Shown: positions 1-12,369, numbered from the stretch's first letter. The stretch: DNA of 64,000 bases from Rhizobium sp. S152 (GCF_030380735.1 NZ_JAUDRZ010000004.1:248001-312000); one strand, 5' to 3'. The notes: a model not told the origin generated them from the sequence alone. Program-made: numbers and translations.

Positions 1-1029
1 GGCTGCAACATGGTGGTGATGAACCCCACCGGGGACATCGCTCTTCAGGAGCGTAATCTCATTCTTGTCGCACTCGGCATGATGCTCATCGTCGTCATTC
101 CGGTGCTGACCTTGATCGTGGTCTTCGCGCTCAGATACAGAAAGGGCCGAGCGCCCGGCAGGTACGATCCGAATTTCACCCATTCGACGAAGATCGAGCT
201 GGTAGTGTGGTCCATCCCGCTGCTGATCATCGCCTCGCTGGGCGTGGTCACCTGGATCACCTCGCATACGCTCGATCCGTTCCGGCCGCTGGACCGGGTT
301 TCGGCCGGCAAGCCGCTCGCCAGGGATCACAAGTCGCTCGACATCCAGGTCGTGGCGATGGATTGGAAATGGCTCTTCATCTATCCCGAACAAGGCATCG
401 CGACCGTCAACGAGTTGGCACTCCCGGTCGATGTCCCCGTGCGTTTCTCCATTACCTCGACAAGCCAGTTCAACACGCTCTCGATCCCGACGCTGGCTGG
501 CATGATCTATGCGATGCCGGGCATGAAATCGATGCTGCATGCCGTGCTCAATGAGCCGGGCGACAGCTGGGGATACTCGGGCAACTACACCGGCCGCGGT
601 TATTCGGACATGCGTTTCCAGATGCACGGCCTCGATCAGGCGGGCTTCGACCAGTGGGCCGCGGGGGTAAAGGCTGCGGGCGAGGCACTGTCGAGGGATC
701 GCTACGTTGCGCTCGACCAGCCGAGCGAAAAGGTGCCGGTCATGCACTTCTCTGCGGTGGATAAGGGCCTGTTCGACAGGGTCGTCAACCGCTGCGTCGT
801 TGCCGGCACCGAATGCATCGCCGACATCATGCGCAAGGACCGCGCGCTCGATAGCGACAATGGCGGCATGTTCGCGCCACCGGCGATGAACCACGCATCC
901 ATGACGATGAGCGAGAGCATGCCGTCCATGGCCGAGAACGCCGCTCCCGAAACCCCGGCCGCTCACGATCACACCAACACCGGCGCGCCCACCGCGCCTG
1001 AACAGCAGGGCAACCATGCAAGACCATAG
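1..1029 (+). CDS. cyoA: Cytochrome bo3 ubiquinol oxidase subunit II (5' end missing)
   Basis: Subunit II of a bo3-type quinol oxidase, the proton-pumping terminal oxidase of the inner membrane. The window opens inside the gene: the first three codons read Gly-Cys-Asn in frame, which looks like the end of a lipoprotein signal peptide with the Cys at bases 4-6 as the acylated residue, so the real start is upstream. Two membrane helices follow (about residues 15-40 and 60-80), then a periplasmic cupredoxin domain (about 95-225). The CuA Cys/His ligands of cytochrome c oxidases are absent, as expected for a quinol oxidase. The last ~55 residues form a Met/His/Pro/Ala-rich tail beyond the usual domain. 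The 3' end overlaps cyoB by 14 bases. Confidence 0.95.
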   Translation, partial: GCNMVVMNPTGDIALQERNLILVALGMMLIVVIPVLTLIVVFALRYRKGRAPGRYDPNFTHSTKIELVVWSIPLLIIASLGVVTWITSHTLDPFRPLDRVSAGKPLARDHKSLDIQVVAMDWKWLFIYPEQGIATVNELALPVDVPVRFSITSTSQFNTLSIPTLAGMIYAMPGMKSMLHAVLNEPGDSWGYSGNYTGRGYSDMRFQMHGLDQAGFDQWAAGVKAAGEALSRDRYVALDQPSEKVPVMHFSAVDKGLFDRVVNRCVVAGTECIADIMRKDRALDSDNGGMFAPPAMNHASMTMSESMPSMAENAAPETPAAHDHTNTGAPTAPEQQGNHARP

Positions 1030-3016
1030 TTTTCTCACGACAGTGTTCGGGCGGCTGACGCTCGATTCGCTGCCGATCCACGAGCCGATCCTGGTCGGCA
1101 CCTTCATCGCGGTCGCGGCACTCGGACTGATCGTTGTCGCCGCGCTCAGCTACTTCAGGCTCTGGGGCTACCTCTGGAAAGAGTGGTTCACGACCGTCGA
1201 TCACAAGAAGATCGGCATCATGTACATCGTCCTCGGCATCATCATGCTGCTGCGCGGCTTCTCGGATGCCGTGATGATGCGCCTGCAGCAGGCCGTCGCC
1301 TTCGGTGGCAACGAGGGCTTCCTGCATTCGAGCCACTACGACCAGATCTTCACCGCCCACGGGACGATCATGATCTTCTTCGTGGCGATCCCGCTGGTCG
1401 TCGGCATCGTCAACTTCGTCATGCCGCTGCAGATCGGCGCGCGTGACGTCGCCTTCCCCTACTTGAACAACCTCAGCTTCTGGCTGACGGTGGCGGGTGC
1501 GGTGCTGGTGATGATCTCGCTCTTCGTCGGCGAATTCGCCCGCACCGGCTGGCTGTCCTACGCGCCCCTGGCGGAGCTGGATTTCAGCCCTGACAGCGGG
1601 GTCGACTACTATCTGTGGTCGCTGGAGATCGCCGGCATCGGCACGACGCTATCGGCCGTCAACATGGTGGCGACAGTCGTCAAGATGCGCGCGCCCGGCA
1701 TGAGCCTTATGAAGATGCCGGTCTTCGCCTGGACGGCGCTCTGCAGCAACGTTCTCGCAATCGCCATCTTCCCGGCGCTGACGGCGGCCTTCTTCCTGCT
1801 GCTTCTCGACCGCTACGCCGGCACTGCCTTCTTTATCAACGATCTCGGCGGCAATGCCATGCTCTACTGGAACATGGTGTGGATGTGGGGTCACCCGGAG
1901 GTCTACGTGCTCGTCCTGCCGGCCTTCGGCATCTATTCGGAGATTACCTCGACCTTCACCGGCAAGCGTCTGTTCGGCTACTCGTCGATGGTTTACGCGA
2001 CCGTGGTCATCACCATCCTCTCCTACCTCGTCTGGCTGCACCACTATTTCACCATGGGATCGGGTGCGAGCGTCAACGCCTTCTTCGGGATCGCCACGAT
2101 GGTGATCGCCATTCCCACGGGCGCCAAGGTGTTCAACTGGCTGTTCACGATGTTCCGCGGCGAGATCCGCTTCGAACTGCCGATGATGTGGGTCGTCGCC
2201 TTCATGCTGACCTTCGTGGTCGGCGGCATGACCGGCGTTCTGCTTGCCGTGCCGGCGGCCGACTTCGTGCTGCACAACTCGCTGTTCCTGGTGGCTCACT
2301 TCCATAATACCATCATCGGCGGCGTCGTGTTCGGCCTGTTCGCCGGCATGGCCTACTGGTTCCCGAAGGCCTTCGGCTTCAAGATGGACGAGTTCTGGGG
2401 CAAGGTCGCCTTCTGGGGCTGGGTCATCGGCTACTGGGTCGCCTGGACGCCGATCTACATCGTCGGCCTGATGGGCACCACACGTCGCGTCAACCACTTC
2501 GATGATCCGACGCTGCAGCCCTACTTCGTCATCGCGCTGATCGGCGCCGTCATCATCCTCATCGGCGTGCTCGGCTTCGTCATGGCGATCGTCATGGGCA
2601 TCGTGAAGCGCAACAAGCTGCGCGATGTCACCGGCGATCCCTGGGATGGTCGTACGCTGGAGTGGTCGACGACCTCGCCTCCGCCTGCCTACAACTTCGC
2701 GATCACGCCCGTCGTCCACGAACTCGACGCCTGGCACGACATGAAACAGCATGGCTACAAGCATCCGACGGAAGGCTTCCGACCGGTTCACATGCCGCGC
2801 AACACCGCGACCGGCATCGTGGTTTCGGCACTCGCCGTAACGCTCGGCTTCGGCATGGTCTGGTACATGTGGTGGCTGGCGGCATTGAGCGCCGCGGGCA
2901 TCCTCGTGGTCTCGATCATCCACACCTTCAACTACAGCCGCGACTACTACATCCCGGCCGATACGATCGCGCTCACCGAAGGCAAGCGCGCGCGGCAGCC
3001 GGCAGCGAGGGCCTGA
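1016..3016 (+). CDS. cyoB: Cytochrome bo3 ubiquinol oxidase subunit I
   Basis: Catalytic haem-copper subunit that oxidises ubiquinol, reduces O2 and pumps protons. The 666-residue length fits the CyoB family (about 660). The metal-site motifs are visible: HGTIMIFF with the low-spin haem His, WGHPEVYVL with the CuB His and the cross-linked Tyr, the LHHYF His pair that binds CuB, and VAHFHNT with the two haem-axial histidines. Hydrophobic helices run through the length, about fifteen in the family. The gene starts inside the end of cyoA and is followed one base after its stop by cyoC, so the operon is translationally compact. Confidence 0.97.
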   Translation: MQDHSFLTTVFGRLTLDSLPIHEPILVGTFIAVAALGLIVVAALSYFRLWGYLWKEWFTTVDHKKIGIMYIVLGIIMLLRGFSDAVMMRLQQAVAFGGNEGFLHSSHYDQIFTAHGTIMIFFVAIPLVVGIVNFVMPLQIGARDVAFPYLNNLSFWLTVAGAVLVMISLFVGEFARTGWLSYAPLAELDFSPDSGVDYYLWSLEIAGIGTTLSAVNMVATVVKMRAPGMSLMKMPVFAWTALCSNVLAIAIFPALTAAFFLLLLDRYAGTAFFINDLGGNAMLYWNMVWMWGHPEVYVLVLPAFGIYSEITSTFTGKRLFGYSSMVYATVVITILSYLVWLHHYFTMGSGASVNAFFGIATMVIAIPTGAKVFNWLFTMFRGEIRFELPMMWVVAFMLTFVVGGMTGVLLAVPAADFVLHNSLFLVAHFHNTIIGGVVFGLFAGMAYWFPKAFGFKMDEFWGKVAFWGWVIGYWVAWTPIYIVGLMGTTRRVNHFDDPTLQPYFVIALIGAVIILIGVLGFVMAIVMGIVKRNKLRDVTGDPWDGRTLEWSTTSPPPAYNFAITPVVHELDAWHDMKQHGYKHPTEGFRPVHMPRNTATGIVVSALAVTLGFGMVWYMWWLAALSAAGILVVSIIHTFNYSRDYYIPADTIALTEGKRARQPAARA

Positions 3017-3017
3017 C

Positions 3018-3647
3018 ATGACCATCCAACTCGTCAACAAGGACGCCCAGCGCGTCTACCACCTGCCGGAGGCCGAGGAGCATTACCACAGTGGCGGGGC
3101 CACGATGCTCGGCTTCTGGATCTACCTGATGAGCGACGCGCTGATCTTCGCCTCGCTGTTCGCCGTCTATGGAACGCTCAGCCGCAACTATGCGGGTGGG
3201 CCTCCGCCGCAGCATCTGTTCGAGCTGCCGCTGGTGGCGCTCAACACCGGCTTCCTGCTGGCATCGTCGATCGTGCTTTCGATCGGCATGCAGGCCATGG
3301 CGGCTGGTCGAACCACCGCGATGTGGCGGCTGCTCGCCGTCACCGGCCTGCTCGGCGCGGCGTTCCTCTGCGTGGAACTCTACGAGTTCGCCACACTGAT
3401 CTCCGAGGGCGCCACGCCGCAGCGCAGCGCTTTCCTGTCGGCGTTCTTCACTCTGGTCGGAACGCACGGCATGCACGTGCTGTTCGGCCTGATCTGGCTG
3501 GTTACGCTTCTGGTGCAGCTCGCCAGGCATGGCCTGACCGCTGACAACAAGCGCCGGCTGATGTGCCTGTCGATGTTCTGGCACTTCCTCGACATCATCT
3601 GGATCGGCGTCTTTACCGTCGTCTACCTGTTTGGAGCACTCCGTTGA
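3018..3647 (+). CDS. cyoC: Cytochrome bo3 ubiquinol oxidase subunit III
   Basis: Five-helix subunit III (209 residues) of the bo3 oxidase, which stabilises subunit I in the membrane. The N-terminal motif LGFWIYLMSDALIFASLFA is typical of the family, as is the HGMHVLFGLIW segment near residue 155. It starts one base after the cyoB stop and its TGA stop overlaps the TTG start of cyoD, implying translational coupling. It carries no metal ligands, as normal for this subunit. Confidence 0.96.
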   Translation: MTIQLVNKDAQRVYHLPEAEEHYHSGGATMLGFWIYLMSDALIFASLFAVYGTLSRNYAGGPPPQHLFELPLVALNTGFLLASSIVLSIGMQAMAAGRTTAMWRLLAVTGLLGAAFLCVELYEFATLISEGATPQRSAFLSAFFTLVGTHGMHVLFGLIWLVTLLVQLARHGLTADNKRRLMCLSMFWHFLDIIWIGVFTVVYLFGALR

Positions 3648-3997
3648 GCACACATCATCACACCGAACCCGCTCACGGCAGCAAGGGCAGCCTCTGGACC
3701 GGATCGATCCTGTCGATCATCCTGACGGTCATCCCCTTCTGGCTGGTCATGTCGGGAGCGCTTGAGAGCGCGATGGCGACCACGGTGACGATCTTCGTCC
3801 TCGCCATGGTGCAGATCGTCGTCCACGTCGTCTGCTTCCTGCATGTCGACAGCCGTTCGGAGGAGGGCTGGACACTGCTCGCCTTCGTGTTCACGGCCAT
3901 CATCGTCGGCATCACCATCATCGGCACGATCTGGGTCATGTACAACATGAACGTCAACATGATGCCGATGACCACGGGTGAAATGAGCAACATGTAA
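3644..3997 (+). CDS. cyoD: Cytochrome bo3 ubiquinol oxidase subunit IV
   Basis: Small three-helix subunit IV (117 residues), an assembly factor for the CuB site of the bo3 oxidase. The chosen start is the TTG at 3644, which overlaps the cyoC stop; the protein then begins MSTHHHTEPAHGSKGSLWTG, matching the His-rich cytoplasmic N-terminus seen in CyoD. An open frame extends further upstream inside cyoC but has no family resemblance. Helices lie at about 20-40, 47-68 and 80-103. It is the last gene of the visible operon; no cyoE or SURF1 gene follows. Confidence 0.92.
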   Translation: MSTHHHTEPAHGSKGSLWTGSILSIILTVIPFWLVMSGALESAMATTVTIFVLAMVQIVVHVVCFLHVDSRSEEGWTLLAFVFTAIIVGITIIGTIWVMYNMNVNMMPMTTGEMSNM

Positions 3998-4036
3998 AGA
4001 GAGTGCGCGCTGCGTGCAGGGGCGCAGCGCCTCAAG

Positions 4037-4070
4037 GATCGGCCCGGTGATCTCGATCGCCGGGCCGATC
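4037..4070. terminator. Bidirectional hairpin between cyoD and threonine aldolase
   Basis: Perfect 11-bp inverted repeat (GATCGGCCCGG at 4037-4047, its complement at 4060-4070) with a 12-base loop, between the convergent ends of cyoD and ltaE. There is no strong T-tract, so it may end transcription weakly or protect both 3' ends. Confidence 0.6.
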
Positions 4071-4083
4071 CCGTTTCATAGGG

Positions 4084-5133
4084 TCACGATGCCAGGCAGC
4101 TCAGGAAACCATCGACGTCCTTCTCTTCGGTGGCGAAGCTGGTGACGAGGCGGATCAAGATTTCATCGGCGCCGACGAGATCGGGCGTGGCTGCCGGGAT
4201 CGGCCATTCGTAGAACTTGGCGCCCTTGTCTTCGGCGGTCCTGCCGGCGCTCTTCTTTATAATGGCGAAGACTTCGTTCGATGTCGTCGACCAGGCAAGG
4301 CGGGCGGATTTGCTGGCGCCGATGCCTGTTCGCAGGCGGTCGGCCATGGCATTGGCGTGGCCGGCAAGATCGAGCCAAAGACCGTTCTTCAGATAGGCGT
4401 CGAACTGGGCGGCGATGAAACGGGACTTGGAGAAAAGCTGGGCCGCGCGCTTGCGGATAAAGGGCATTTCCTTCGCCTGCTCGGGATTGAAGAAGACGAT
4501 TGCTTCCGCGCACCAGCAGCCGTTCTTGGTGCCGCCGAAGGAGAGGATGTCGACGCCGCGCTTCCAGGTCATCTCGGCGGGGCTGGCTCCGAGCGCCACC
4601 AGCGCATTGGCGAAGCGGGCGCCGTCCATGTGGAGCGGCAGCTTGCTCGTCTTGCAGATCGCGGCAATGGCGTCGATCTCATCGAGCGTATAGACGGTAC
4701 CGATCTCGGTGGCCTGGGTGATGGTGACCGCCGTGGCGCGGCCGTGGTGAACGGAATTCTCGGGAAAGGCAGCGACCGCCTTTGCGAGCTTCGCGGGATC
4801 GATCTTGCCGGCCTCGCCATCGACGGGCGCCAATCGGGCGCCGCTGAAGAAATCTGGCGCGCCGCATTCATCGGCAATCACATGAGCTTCGGAATGGCAG
4901 AAGGTGATGCCGCCGGGGCGCTGGACGCTGGCGAGCGAAAGCGAATTCGCGGCCGTACCCGTCGCCACGAAGAACACCGCGACGTCGCGCTCGAAAATCT
5001 CGGCGAAGCGGGCCTCGACGCGGCGGTCGAGATCGCTGGTGCCATAGGCGGCGGCGAAACCGCCGGATTCCTGTAGCAGGCGTTCGGCAATGGAACGGTG
5101 GGCGCCAGCCCAATTGTCGGAAGCGAAAATCAT
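4084..5133 (-). CDS. ltaE: Low-specificity L-threonine aldolase
   Basis: PLP-dependent enzyme that splits L-threonine or L-allo-threonine to glycine and acetaldehyde. The 349-residue protein has the aldolase fold of aminotransferase class I/V. The segment LHMDGARFANA (PLP-contacting Asp) is followed by ILSFGGTKNGCW, in which the Lys is the predicted PLP Schiff-base residue. The N-terminus (MIFASDNWAGAHRSIAERLL) is characteristic of bacterial threonine aldolases. It is a single gene, convergent with cyoD, with its promoter in the 540-base region shared with gltB. Confidence 0.9.
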   Translation of the reverse strand: MIFASDNWAGAHRSIAERLLQESGGFAAAYGTSDLDRRVEARFAEIFERDVAVFFVATGTAANSLSLASVQRPGGITFCHSEAHVIADECGAPDFFSGARLAPVDGEAGKIDPAKLAKAVAAFPENSVHHGRATAVTITQATEIGTVYTLDEIDAIAAICKTSKLPLHMDGARFANALVALGASPAEMTWKRGVDILSFGGTKNGCWCAEAIVFFNPEQAKEMPFIRKRAAQLFSKSRFIAAQFDAYLKNGLWLDLAGHANAMADRLRTGIGASKSARLAWSTTSNEVFAIIKKSAGRTAEDKGAKFYEWPIPAATPDLVGADEILIRLVTSFATEEKDVDGFLSCLAS

Positions 5134-5675
5134 CGAAAAAGCCTGGAAAAAATGGGTGGGGGGTTGGATTCGGACGGGAGCTTAATCCAAAGCTTCACCG
5201 GATCAAGCAATTGGGCCGCGACCCATCACAGAAATTGAATTCCGCAATCAAGAAACAATATGGGACGATCGGGCGTAATTTTATGTCGCAGTGCTGATCA
5301 ATTTGGCAATCTTCCGTCGTTAATTGACGTTTTTTTAATCCATGGCCCTTGCGGACCTGTCACGTTTCTGGCATAGAACCGATGAATTAGGACAGGGTTG
5401 CTGTCCTATTTTGGCCGCTAAGGCCGAAGAGGCGCCAAAAGACCTTACACTCGTTGGGTTTCACGCTATAGTTCCCCGAGCGCGGACGAAGCTCCCCGCG
5501 AGGAACGCATGGCAGGCGCGGAGCGCAACGGCTGCTTTCCCCGGGGAAAGGCTGCCGCCGGCGACCGGATCTTCGATAATGCAACAGCGCTGTCACGCGC
5601 CGACCCTAAGATTCGGGGGCGGTGTGCGACGAAGAGCCGCCCGCACAGTAGCGGGCTCTGACAGGAGGCAAAACG
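5134..5675. other. Intergenic region and structured leader between ltaE and gltB
   Basis: A 542-base gap between divergent genes with no convincing coding sequence. It holds an 8-bp hairpin TAGGACAG/CTGTCCTA (5388-5408) followed by TTTT, and two promoter-like pairs for gltB: TTGCGG-N17-CATAGA (5349-5377) and CTTACA-N16-CTATAG (5444-5471). A 16-base perfect palindrome CTTTCCCCGGGGAAAG lies at 5535-5550, and a 6-bp stem GCCCGC/GCGGGC (5639-5656) sits just before the gltB ribosome site AGGAGG (5663-5668). Either promoter gives a leader of roughly 200-290 bases. Confidence 0.5.
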
Positions 5676-8600
5676 ATGACGAAGAACACGCCATCCACGG
5701 GTATTGACCAGTTCGCAGCAGCAGACATGCGCGCGGTGGCCAATACGCGCAAACCTGCCACCGGTCTGCCGGCCAAACAGGGGCTTTACGACCCACGCAA
5801 CGAACATGACGCCTGCGGCGTCGGCTTCGTCGCGCATATGAAGGGCCAGAAGTCGCACCAGATCGTCAAGGACGGTCTCTTCATTCTCGAGAACCTGACG
5901 CATCGCGGCGCTGTCGGCGCCGACCCGCTGATGGGTGACGGCGCGGGTATTCTCGTGCAGATTCCCGATCGCTTCTTCCGCGAGGAAATGGCCAAGCAGG
6001 GCATCACCCTGCCGAAGGCTGGCGAGTATGGTGTCGGCCATATCTTCATGCCGCGTGACGAGAAGCAGATCGAGCATTTCAAGAAGGTCATGCACGACGT
6101 CATTGCCGAGGAAGGCCAGGTTCTGCTCGGCTTCCGCGACGTACCCGTCGACAACTCGTCGCTTTCCAAGGCGCCCGATATCGCCGCCACCGAACCGCAT
6201 CACTGTCAGATATTTATCGGCGCGGGCGAAAGTGCTGCGACCACCGATGAATTCGAACGCCGCCTGTTCACGCTGCGCAAGGTGATCTCGAACCGCATCT
6301 ACGATGAGTTCGACGGCGAGGAGAGCCACTTCTATCCGGTGTCGCTGTCGTCCTCGACCATCGTCTACAAGGGCATGTTCCTGGCCTATCAGGTCGGCGC
6401 CTATTACACGGACTTGTCCGATCCGCGTTTCGAGTCGGCGGTTGCCCTCGTGCACCAGCGCTTCTCGACCAACACCTTCCCGTCCTGGAAGCTGGCGCAC
6501 CCCTACCGCATGGTCGCCCACAACGGCGAAATCAACACGCTGCGCTCCAACGTCAACTGGATGGCGGCGCGCCAGGCGTCGGTGTCTTCTCCGCTCTTCG
6601 GCGAGGATATCTCCAAGCTCTGGCCGATCTCCTACGAGGGACAGTCGGATACGGCCTGCTTCGACAACGCGCTCGAGTTCCTCGTGCGCGGCGGCTATTC
6701 CATGGCGCATGCGATGATGATGCTGATCCCGGAAGCCTGGGCCGGCAACCAGTCGATGTCGAAGGAACGCAAGGCGTTCTACGAATACCATGCCGCGCTG
6801 ATGGAGCCGTGGGACGGCCCGGCGGCGGTCTGTTTCACCGATGGCAAGCAGATCGGCGCGACGCTTGACCGCAACGGCCTTCGCCCGGCCCGCTATCTCG
6901 TGACCGACGACGACCGCGTCATCCTCGCGTCGGAAGCCGGCACGCTGCCGGTGCCGGAAGAAAACATCATCAAGAAGTGGCGTCTGCAGCCGGGCAAGAT
7001 GCTGCTGATCGACATGGAGAAGGGCAAGATCGTCTCCGACGAGGAGCTGAAGACGGAACTCGCGACTCGCCATCCGTATGGCAAGTGGCTCGACCGCACG
7101 CAGCTTATCCTCGAGGATCTGAAGCCGGTGGAGCCGCGCGCGCTGCGTCGCGACGTATCGCTGCTCAACCGCCAGCAGGCTTTCGGCTACACCACCGAGG
7201 ACACCAAGATCCTGATGTCGCCGATGGCGACGACGGGCCAGGAAGCCGTGGGTTCGATGGGCACCGATACGCCAATCTCGGCAATGTCGGAAAAGTCGAA
7301 GCTGCTCTACACCTATTTCAAGCAGAACTTCGCGCAGGTCACCAACCCGCCGATCGATCCGATCCGCGAAGAACTGGTCATGAGCCTGGTGTCCTTCATC
7401 GGCCCGCGCCCGAACATTCTCGACCACGAGGGTGCGGCCAACGCCAAGCGCCTGGAGGTGCGTCAGCCGATCCTTACCAATGGCGATCTGGAGAAGATCC
7501 GCTCGATCGGCCACACGGAAGACCGTTTCGACACGAAGACGCTCGACTTCACCTATGATGTGGAGCGCGGCGCCGAAGGCATGCCCGACATGCTCGACCG
7601 TCTCTGCGAGCGCGCGGAAGCGGCCGTCAAGGGCGGCTACAACATCATCGTGCTCTCGGACCGCCAGATCGGACCTGATCGTATCGCCATCCCGGCGCTT
7701 TTGGCGACGGCCGCCGTGCATCACCACCTGATCCGCAAGGGTTTGCGCACCTCCGTCGGCCTCGTCGTCGAGACCGGCGAACCGCGCGAAGTGCACCACT
7801 TCTGCCTGCTCGCGGGCTATGGCGCCGAAGCGATCAATCCGTATCTCGCATTCGACACGCTCACCGACATGCACATGCGCGGTGAGTTTCCGAAGGAAGT
7901 CGATGCTTCCGAAGTCGTCTACCGCTACATCAAGGCGGTTGGTAAGGGCATCCTCAAGGTCATGTCGAAGATGGGCATCTCGACCTATCAATCCTATTGC
8001 GGCGGCCAGATCTTCGACGCGATCGGCCTGCAGCAGGAGCTGGTCGACAAGTATTTCTTCGGCACCGCGACGATGATCGAGGGCGTCGACCTCAAGGCGA
8101 TCGCCGAAGAGACCGTTGCCCGCCACACCTCCGCCTTCGGCAAGGATCCGCTGCTGGCGACCACGCTCGATATCGGCGGCGAATACGCCTACCGTATGCG
8201 CGGCGAAAGCCATGCCTGGACGCCGGATGCCGTAGCGACGCTGCAGCACGCCGTCCGCGGCAACTCGGAAGATCGTTACCGTGAATTCGCCGAGATGGTG
8301 AACACGTCTGCGCTGCGGATGAACACCATCCGCGGTCTGTTCAACATCAAGACCGCCGAACAGATCGGCCGTACCCCCGTCTCGCTTGACGAGGTCGAGC
8401 CGGCGGTAGAGATCGTCAAGCGCTTCTCGACGGGCGCGATGTCCTTCGGCTCGATCAGCCGCGAGGCGCATACGACGCTCGCCATTGCAATGAACAAGAT
8501 CGGCGGCAAGTCCAACACCGGTGAGGGTGGCGAAGAGAGTGATCGCTATTTCCCGCTGCCGGACGGATCGGCCAACCCCGAGCGCTCGGCGATCAAGCAG

Positions 8601-10400
8601 ATCGCGTCGGGACGTTTCGGCGTGACGACCGAATATCTGGTCAATGCCGATATGCTGCAGATCAAGGTGGCGCAGGGTGCCAAGCCCGGCGAAGGCGGTC
8701 AGCTGCCCGGTCACAAAGTCGATGCGACGGTTGCCAAGACCCGGCATTCCACGCCGGGTGTCGGCCTGATCTCGCCGCCGCCGCACCATGACATCTATTC
8801 GATCGAAGACCTGGCGCAGCTGATCTACGACCTGAAGAACGTCAACCCGACGTCGGATGTCTCGGTCAAGCTGGTCTCGGAAGTCGGCGTCGGCACGGTT
8901 GCCGCCGGCGTCGCCAAGGCGCGCGCCGACCATATCACTGTCTCCGGCTTCGATGGCGGTACCGGCGCGTCGCCGCTGACCTCGCTGAAGCATGCCGGTT
9001 CTCCGTGGGAAATCGGCCTTGCGGAAACGCAGCAGACGCTGGTGCTGAACGGTCTTCGTTCGCGCATCGCGCTGCAGGTCGATGGTGGCCTGAAGACCGG
9101 CCGCGACGTCATCATCGGGGCGCTGCTCGGCGCCGACGAGTTCGGCTTCGCGACCGCGCCAGTCATCGCCGCCGGCTGCATCATGATGCGCAAGTGCCAT
9201 CTCAACACGTGCCCGGTGGGTGTCGCCACGCAGGATCCTGTCCTGCGCAAGCGCTTCAAGGGCACGCCCGAGCATGTCATCAACTACTTCTTCTTCGTCG
9301 CCAACGAGGTGCGCGAGATCCTGGCATCGCTTGGCTTCACCAAGTTCGATGAGATCATCGGCGCTTCGGAGCTGCTCGAGAAGGACGAGATGCTTGCGCA
9401 TTGGAAGTCCAAGGGTCTCGACTTCAGCCGCATCTTCCACAAGGTCGAGGCGCCGAAGGAAGCCACCTACTGGACGACGCGCCAGAAGCACCCGATCGAC
9501 GACATTCTTGACCGCAAGCTGATCGCCGAGGCCGAGCCGGCGCTGTCTTCGAAGACGCCTGTCACCTTCGAAGTCGGCATCAAGAACGTCGACCGTTCGG
9601 CCGGCGCCATGCTGTCGGGCGAAGTCGCCAAGCGCTACAACCATCGCGGCCTGAAGGAAGACACGATCAACGTGACACTTCGCGGCACGGCCGGTCAGTC
9701 GTTCGGCGCGTTCCTGGCGCGCGGCGTGACCTTCAAGCTGATCGGCGACGGCAACGACTATGTCGGCAAGGGGCTTTCGGGCGGCAAGATCATCGTGCGC
9801 CCGCCTGAGAACTCGAACATCGTCGCCGAGGACTCGATCATCGTCGGCAACACCGTGCTCTACGGCGCGACCGAGGGAGAGTGCTACTTCCGCGGCGTCG
9901 CGGGCGAGCGCTTCGCGGTGCGCAACTCCGGCGCCATCGCCATCGTCGAAGGCGTGGGCGACCACGGCTGCGAATACATGACGGGTGGCGTGGTGGTCGT
10001 GCTCGGCGAGACCGGCCGCAACTTCGCGGCCGGCATGTCGGGCGGCGTGGCCTATGTTCTCGACGAGAGCGGCGATTTCGCCAAGCGCTGCAACATGGCG
10101 ATGGTGGAGCTCGAGCCGGTTCCGGAAGAGGACGACATGCTGGAGAAGCTGCATCATCATGGCGGCGACATCGCCCACAAGGGACGCGTCGACGTCTCCG
10201 GCGACATGACCCGCCATGACGAGGAACGTCTCTACCAGCTGATCTCCAACCATCTGCACTACACGGAATCGACCCGTGCCAAGCAGATCCTGGATAACTG
10301 GGCGGAGTATCGTCCGAAGTTCCGCAAGGTCATGCCGGTCGAGTACCGTCGTGCGCTCGAGGAAATGGAGCGGGCCCGGATGGGGATCGCCGCGGAGTAG
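5676..10400 (+). CDS. gltB: Glutamate synthase (NADPH) large subunit
   Basis: Large subunit of GOGAT, which moves the amide nitrogen of glutamine onto 2-oxoglutarate to make two glutamates and works with glutamine synthetase in ammonia assimilation. At 1574 residues it has the usual size. The type II glutamine amidotransferase domain begins at Cys47 (HDACGVGF), so about 46 residues are probably removed as a propeptide. The FMN-binding synthase domain is in the second half and contains the 3Fe-4S ligands in [15 protein letters not shown]. The C-terminal glycine-rich beta-helix (GXXG repeats, about 1270-1500) closes the protein. A strong AGGAGG lies 7 bases before the ATG. It is followed by a small antitoxin-like gene and then gltD. 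Confidence 0.97.
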   Translation: MTKNTPSTGIDQFAAADMRAVANTRKPATGLPAKQGLYDPRNEHDACGVGFVAHMKGQKSHQIVKDGLFILENLTHRGAVGADPLMGDGAGILVQIPDRFFREEMAKQGITLPKAGEYGVGHIFMPRDEKQIEHFKKVMHDVIAEEGQVLLGFRDVPVDNSSLSKAPDIAATEPHHCQIFIGAGESAATTDEFERRLFTLRKVISNRIYDEFDGEESHFYPVSLSSSTIVYKGMFLAYQVGAYYTDLSDPRFESAVALVHQRFSTNTFPSWKLAHPYRMVAHNGEINTLRSNVNWMAARQASVSSPLFGEDISKLWPISYEGQSDTACFDNALEFLVRGGYSMAHAMMMLIPEAWAGNQSMSKERKAFYEYHAALMEPWDGPAAVCFTDGKQIGATLDRNGLRPARYLVTDDDRVILASEAGTLPVPEENIIKKWRLQPGKMLLIDMEKGKIVSDEELKTELATRHPYGKWLDRTQLILEDLKPVEPRALRRDVSLLNRQQAFGYTTEDTKILMSPMATTGQEAVGSMGTDTPISAMSEKSKLLYTYFKQNFAQVTNPPIDPIREELVMSLVSFIGPRPNILDHEGAANAKRLEVRQPILTNGDLEKIRSIGHTEDRFDTKTLDFTYDVERGAEGMPDMLDRLCERAEAAVKGGYNIIVLSDRQIGPDRIAIPALLATAAVHHHLIRKGLRTSVGLVVETGEPREVHHFCLLAGYGAEAINPYLAFDTLTDMHMRGEFPKEVDASEVVYRYIKAVGKGILKVMSKMGISTYQSYCGGQIFDAIGLQQELVDKYFFGTATMIEGVDLKAIAEETVARHTSAFGKDPLLATTLDIGGEYAYRMRGESHAWTPDAVATLQHAVRGNSEDRYREFAEMVNTSALRMNTIRGLFNIKTAEQIGRTPVSLDEVEPAVEIVKRFSTGAMSFGSISREAHTTLAIAMNKIGGKSNTGEGGEESDRYFPLPDGSANPERSAIKQIASGRFGVTTEYLVNADMLQIKVAQGAKPGEGGQLPGHKVDATVAKTRHSTPGVGLISPPPHHDIYSIEDLAQLIYDLKNVNPTSDVSVKLVSEVGVGTVAAGVAKARADHITVSGFDGGTGASPLTSLKHAGSPWEIGLAETQQTLVLNGLRSRIALQVDGGLKTGRDVIIGALLGADEFGFATAPVIAAGCIMMRKCHLNTCPVGVATQDPVLRKRFKGTPEHVINYFFFVANEVREILASLGFTKFDEIIGASELLEKDEMLAHWKSKGLDFSRIFHKVEAPKEATYWTTRQKHPIDDILDRKLIAEAEPALSSKTPVTFEVGIKNVDRSAGAMLSGEVAKRYNHRGLKEDTINVTLRGTAGQSFGAFLARGVTFKLIGDGNDYVGKGLSGGKIIVRPPENSNIVAEDSIIVGNTVLYGATEGECYFRGVAGERFAVRNSGAIAIVEGVGDHGCEYMTGGVVVVLGETGRNFAAGMSGGVAYVLDESGDFAKRCNMAMVELEPVPEEDDMLEKLHHHGGDIAHKGRVDVSGDMTRHDEERLYQLISNHLHYTESTRAKQILDNWAEYRPKFRKVMPVEYRRALEEMERARMGIAAE

Positions 10401-10402
10401 TT

Positions 10403-10428
10403 ACTCACCGGCGCCTCATGATATGAGT
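10403..10428. promoter_or_regulatory. Inverted repeat upstream of the VapB-like gene (possible operator)
   Basis: CTCAT (10415-10419) and ATGAG (10423-10427) form a perfect dyad with a 3-base centre, and an outer ACTCA (10403-10407) can pair with TGAGT (10424-10428). It lies between the gltB stop and the small AbrB-like gene, where such antitoxins often bind their own promoter. The operator role is inference. Confidence 0.35.
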
Positions 10429-10451
10429 GAAACTCAATGTTGGAGGCGCCG

Positions 10452-10700
10452 ATGGGACCAATTACGAAGCGTTCGCAAAGCAAGGTCGTTCAGAAGGACG
10501 GCGTCCGGATGGTGGTTATTCCGGAAGAGTTCTTTCTGATCGGCGAAGAGGTAACGGTCCTTCAGGATCGAGACGGCACAATCTCCATCTACCCGGCAGA
10601 AGAGCATGCCGCAGAAGAGTTGTACGCAAGGTTTAATCCGTTCGTTGAATGGAAAAACGAGACTTGGCCTGTTGAGACGCCGAAGTTGGACATAGATTGA
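10452..10700 (+). CDS. VapB/AbrB-like small protein, orphan antitoxin candidate
   Basis: A protein of 82 residues (MGPITKRSQSKVVQKDG at its start) that resembles the SpoVT/AbrB-type DNA-binding antitoxins: a short beta-rich N-terminus (VRMVVIPEEFFLIGEEVTVLQ) followed by an acidic tail. The start at 10452 is preferred over the ATG at 10437 because GGAGG (10442-10446) is spaced 5 bases before it. No PIN-domain or other toxin gene follows; the next gene is gltD, so it is an orphan antitoxin or a plain regulator. The sequence is more AT-rich than gltB and gltD, suggesting it was inserted into the glt operon. The family call rests on general pattern, not on a diagnostic motif. Confidence 0.6.
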   Translation: MGPITKRSQSKVVQKDGVRMVVIPEEFFLIGEEVTVLQDRDGTISIYPAEEHAAEELYARFNPFVEWKNETWPVETPKLDID

Positions 10701-10752
10701 ACTGGCTGCGCTGACGAAAGAGGCGGTCATGAGTGTAAGGGAAGACAGCAGC

Positions 10753-12207
<1,455 letters not shown>

Positions 12208-12235
12208 GCGCCAGGACGCTTTGACTGATTTTATC

Positions 12236-12260
12236 TCGGGGCCGCCTTGCGCGGCCCCGA
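12236..12260 (+). terminator. Hairpin after gltD
   Basis: Perfect 10-bp stem TCGGGGCCGC/GCGGCCCCGA with a 5-base loop, 29 bases after the gltD stop. It is GC-rich but lacks a clean T-tract. Confidence 0.6.
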
Positions 12261-12369
12261 AGTCGTTTGTGGGCAAGGGCCGCAAAGGCGGAGTGTGTGG
12301 TGAAATTTACCGTTGCGTACTTTTCGGACAGACAGATCGTGGCCAATCTCCTTCCCAGGGAGACATGCG

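Noticed and set aside
5342..5707. A 121-codon frame running through the gltB leader into gltB
   Set aside because: Overlaps the gltB start in another frame, lacks a ribosome site, and has leader-like rather than protein-like composition.
5466..10259. A 1597-codon open frame on the minus strand opposite gltB
   Set aside because: It mirrors gltB and results from the high GC third-position bias; it has repetitive Arg/Asp/His-rich composition with no domain, and gltB is clearly the coding strand.
10437..10451. Upstream ATG for the VapB-like gene
   Set aside because: GGAGG lies downstream of this ATG and correctly spaced for the ATG at 10452.
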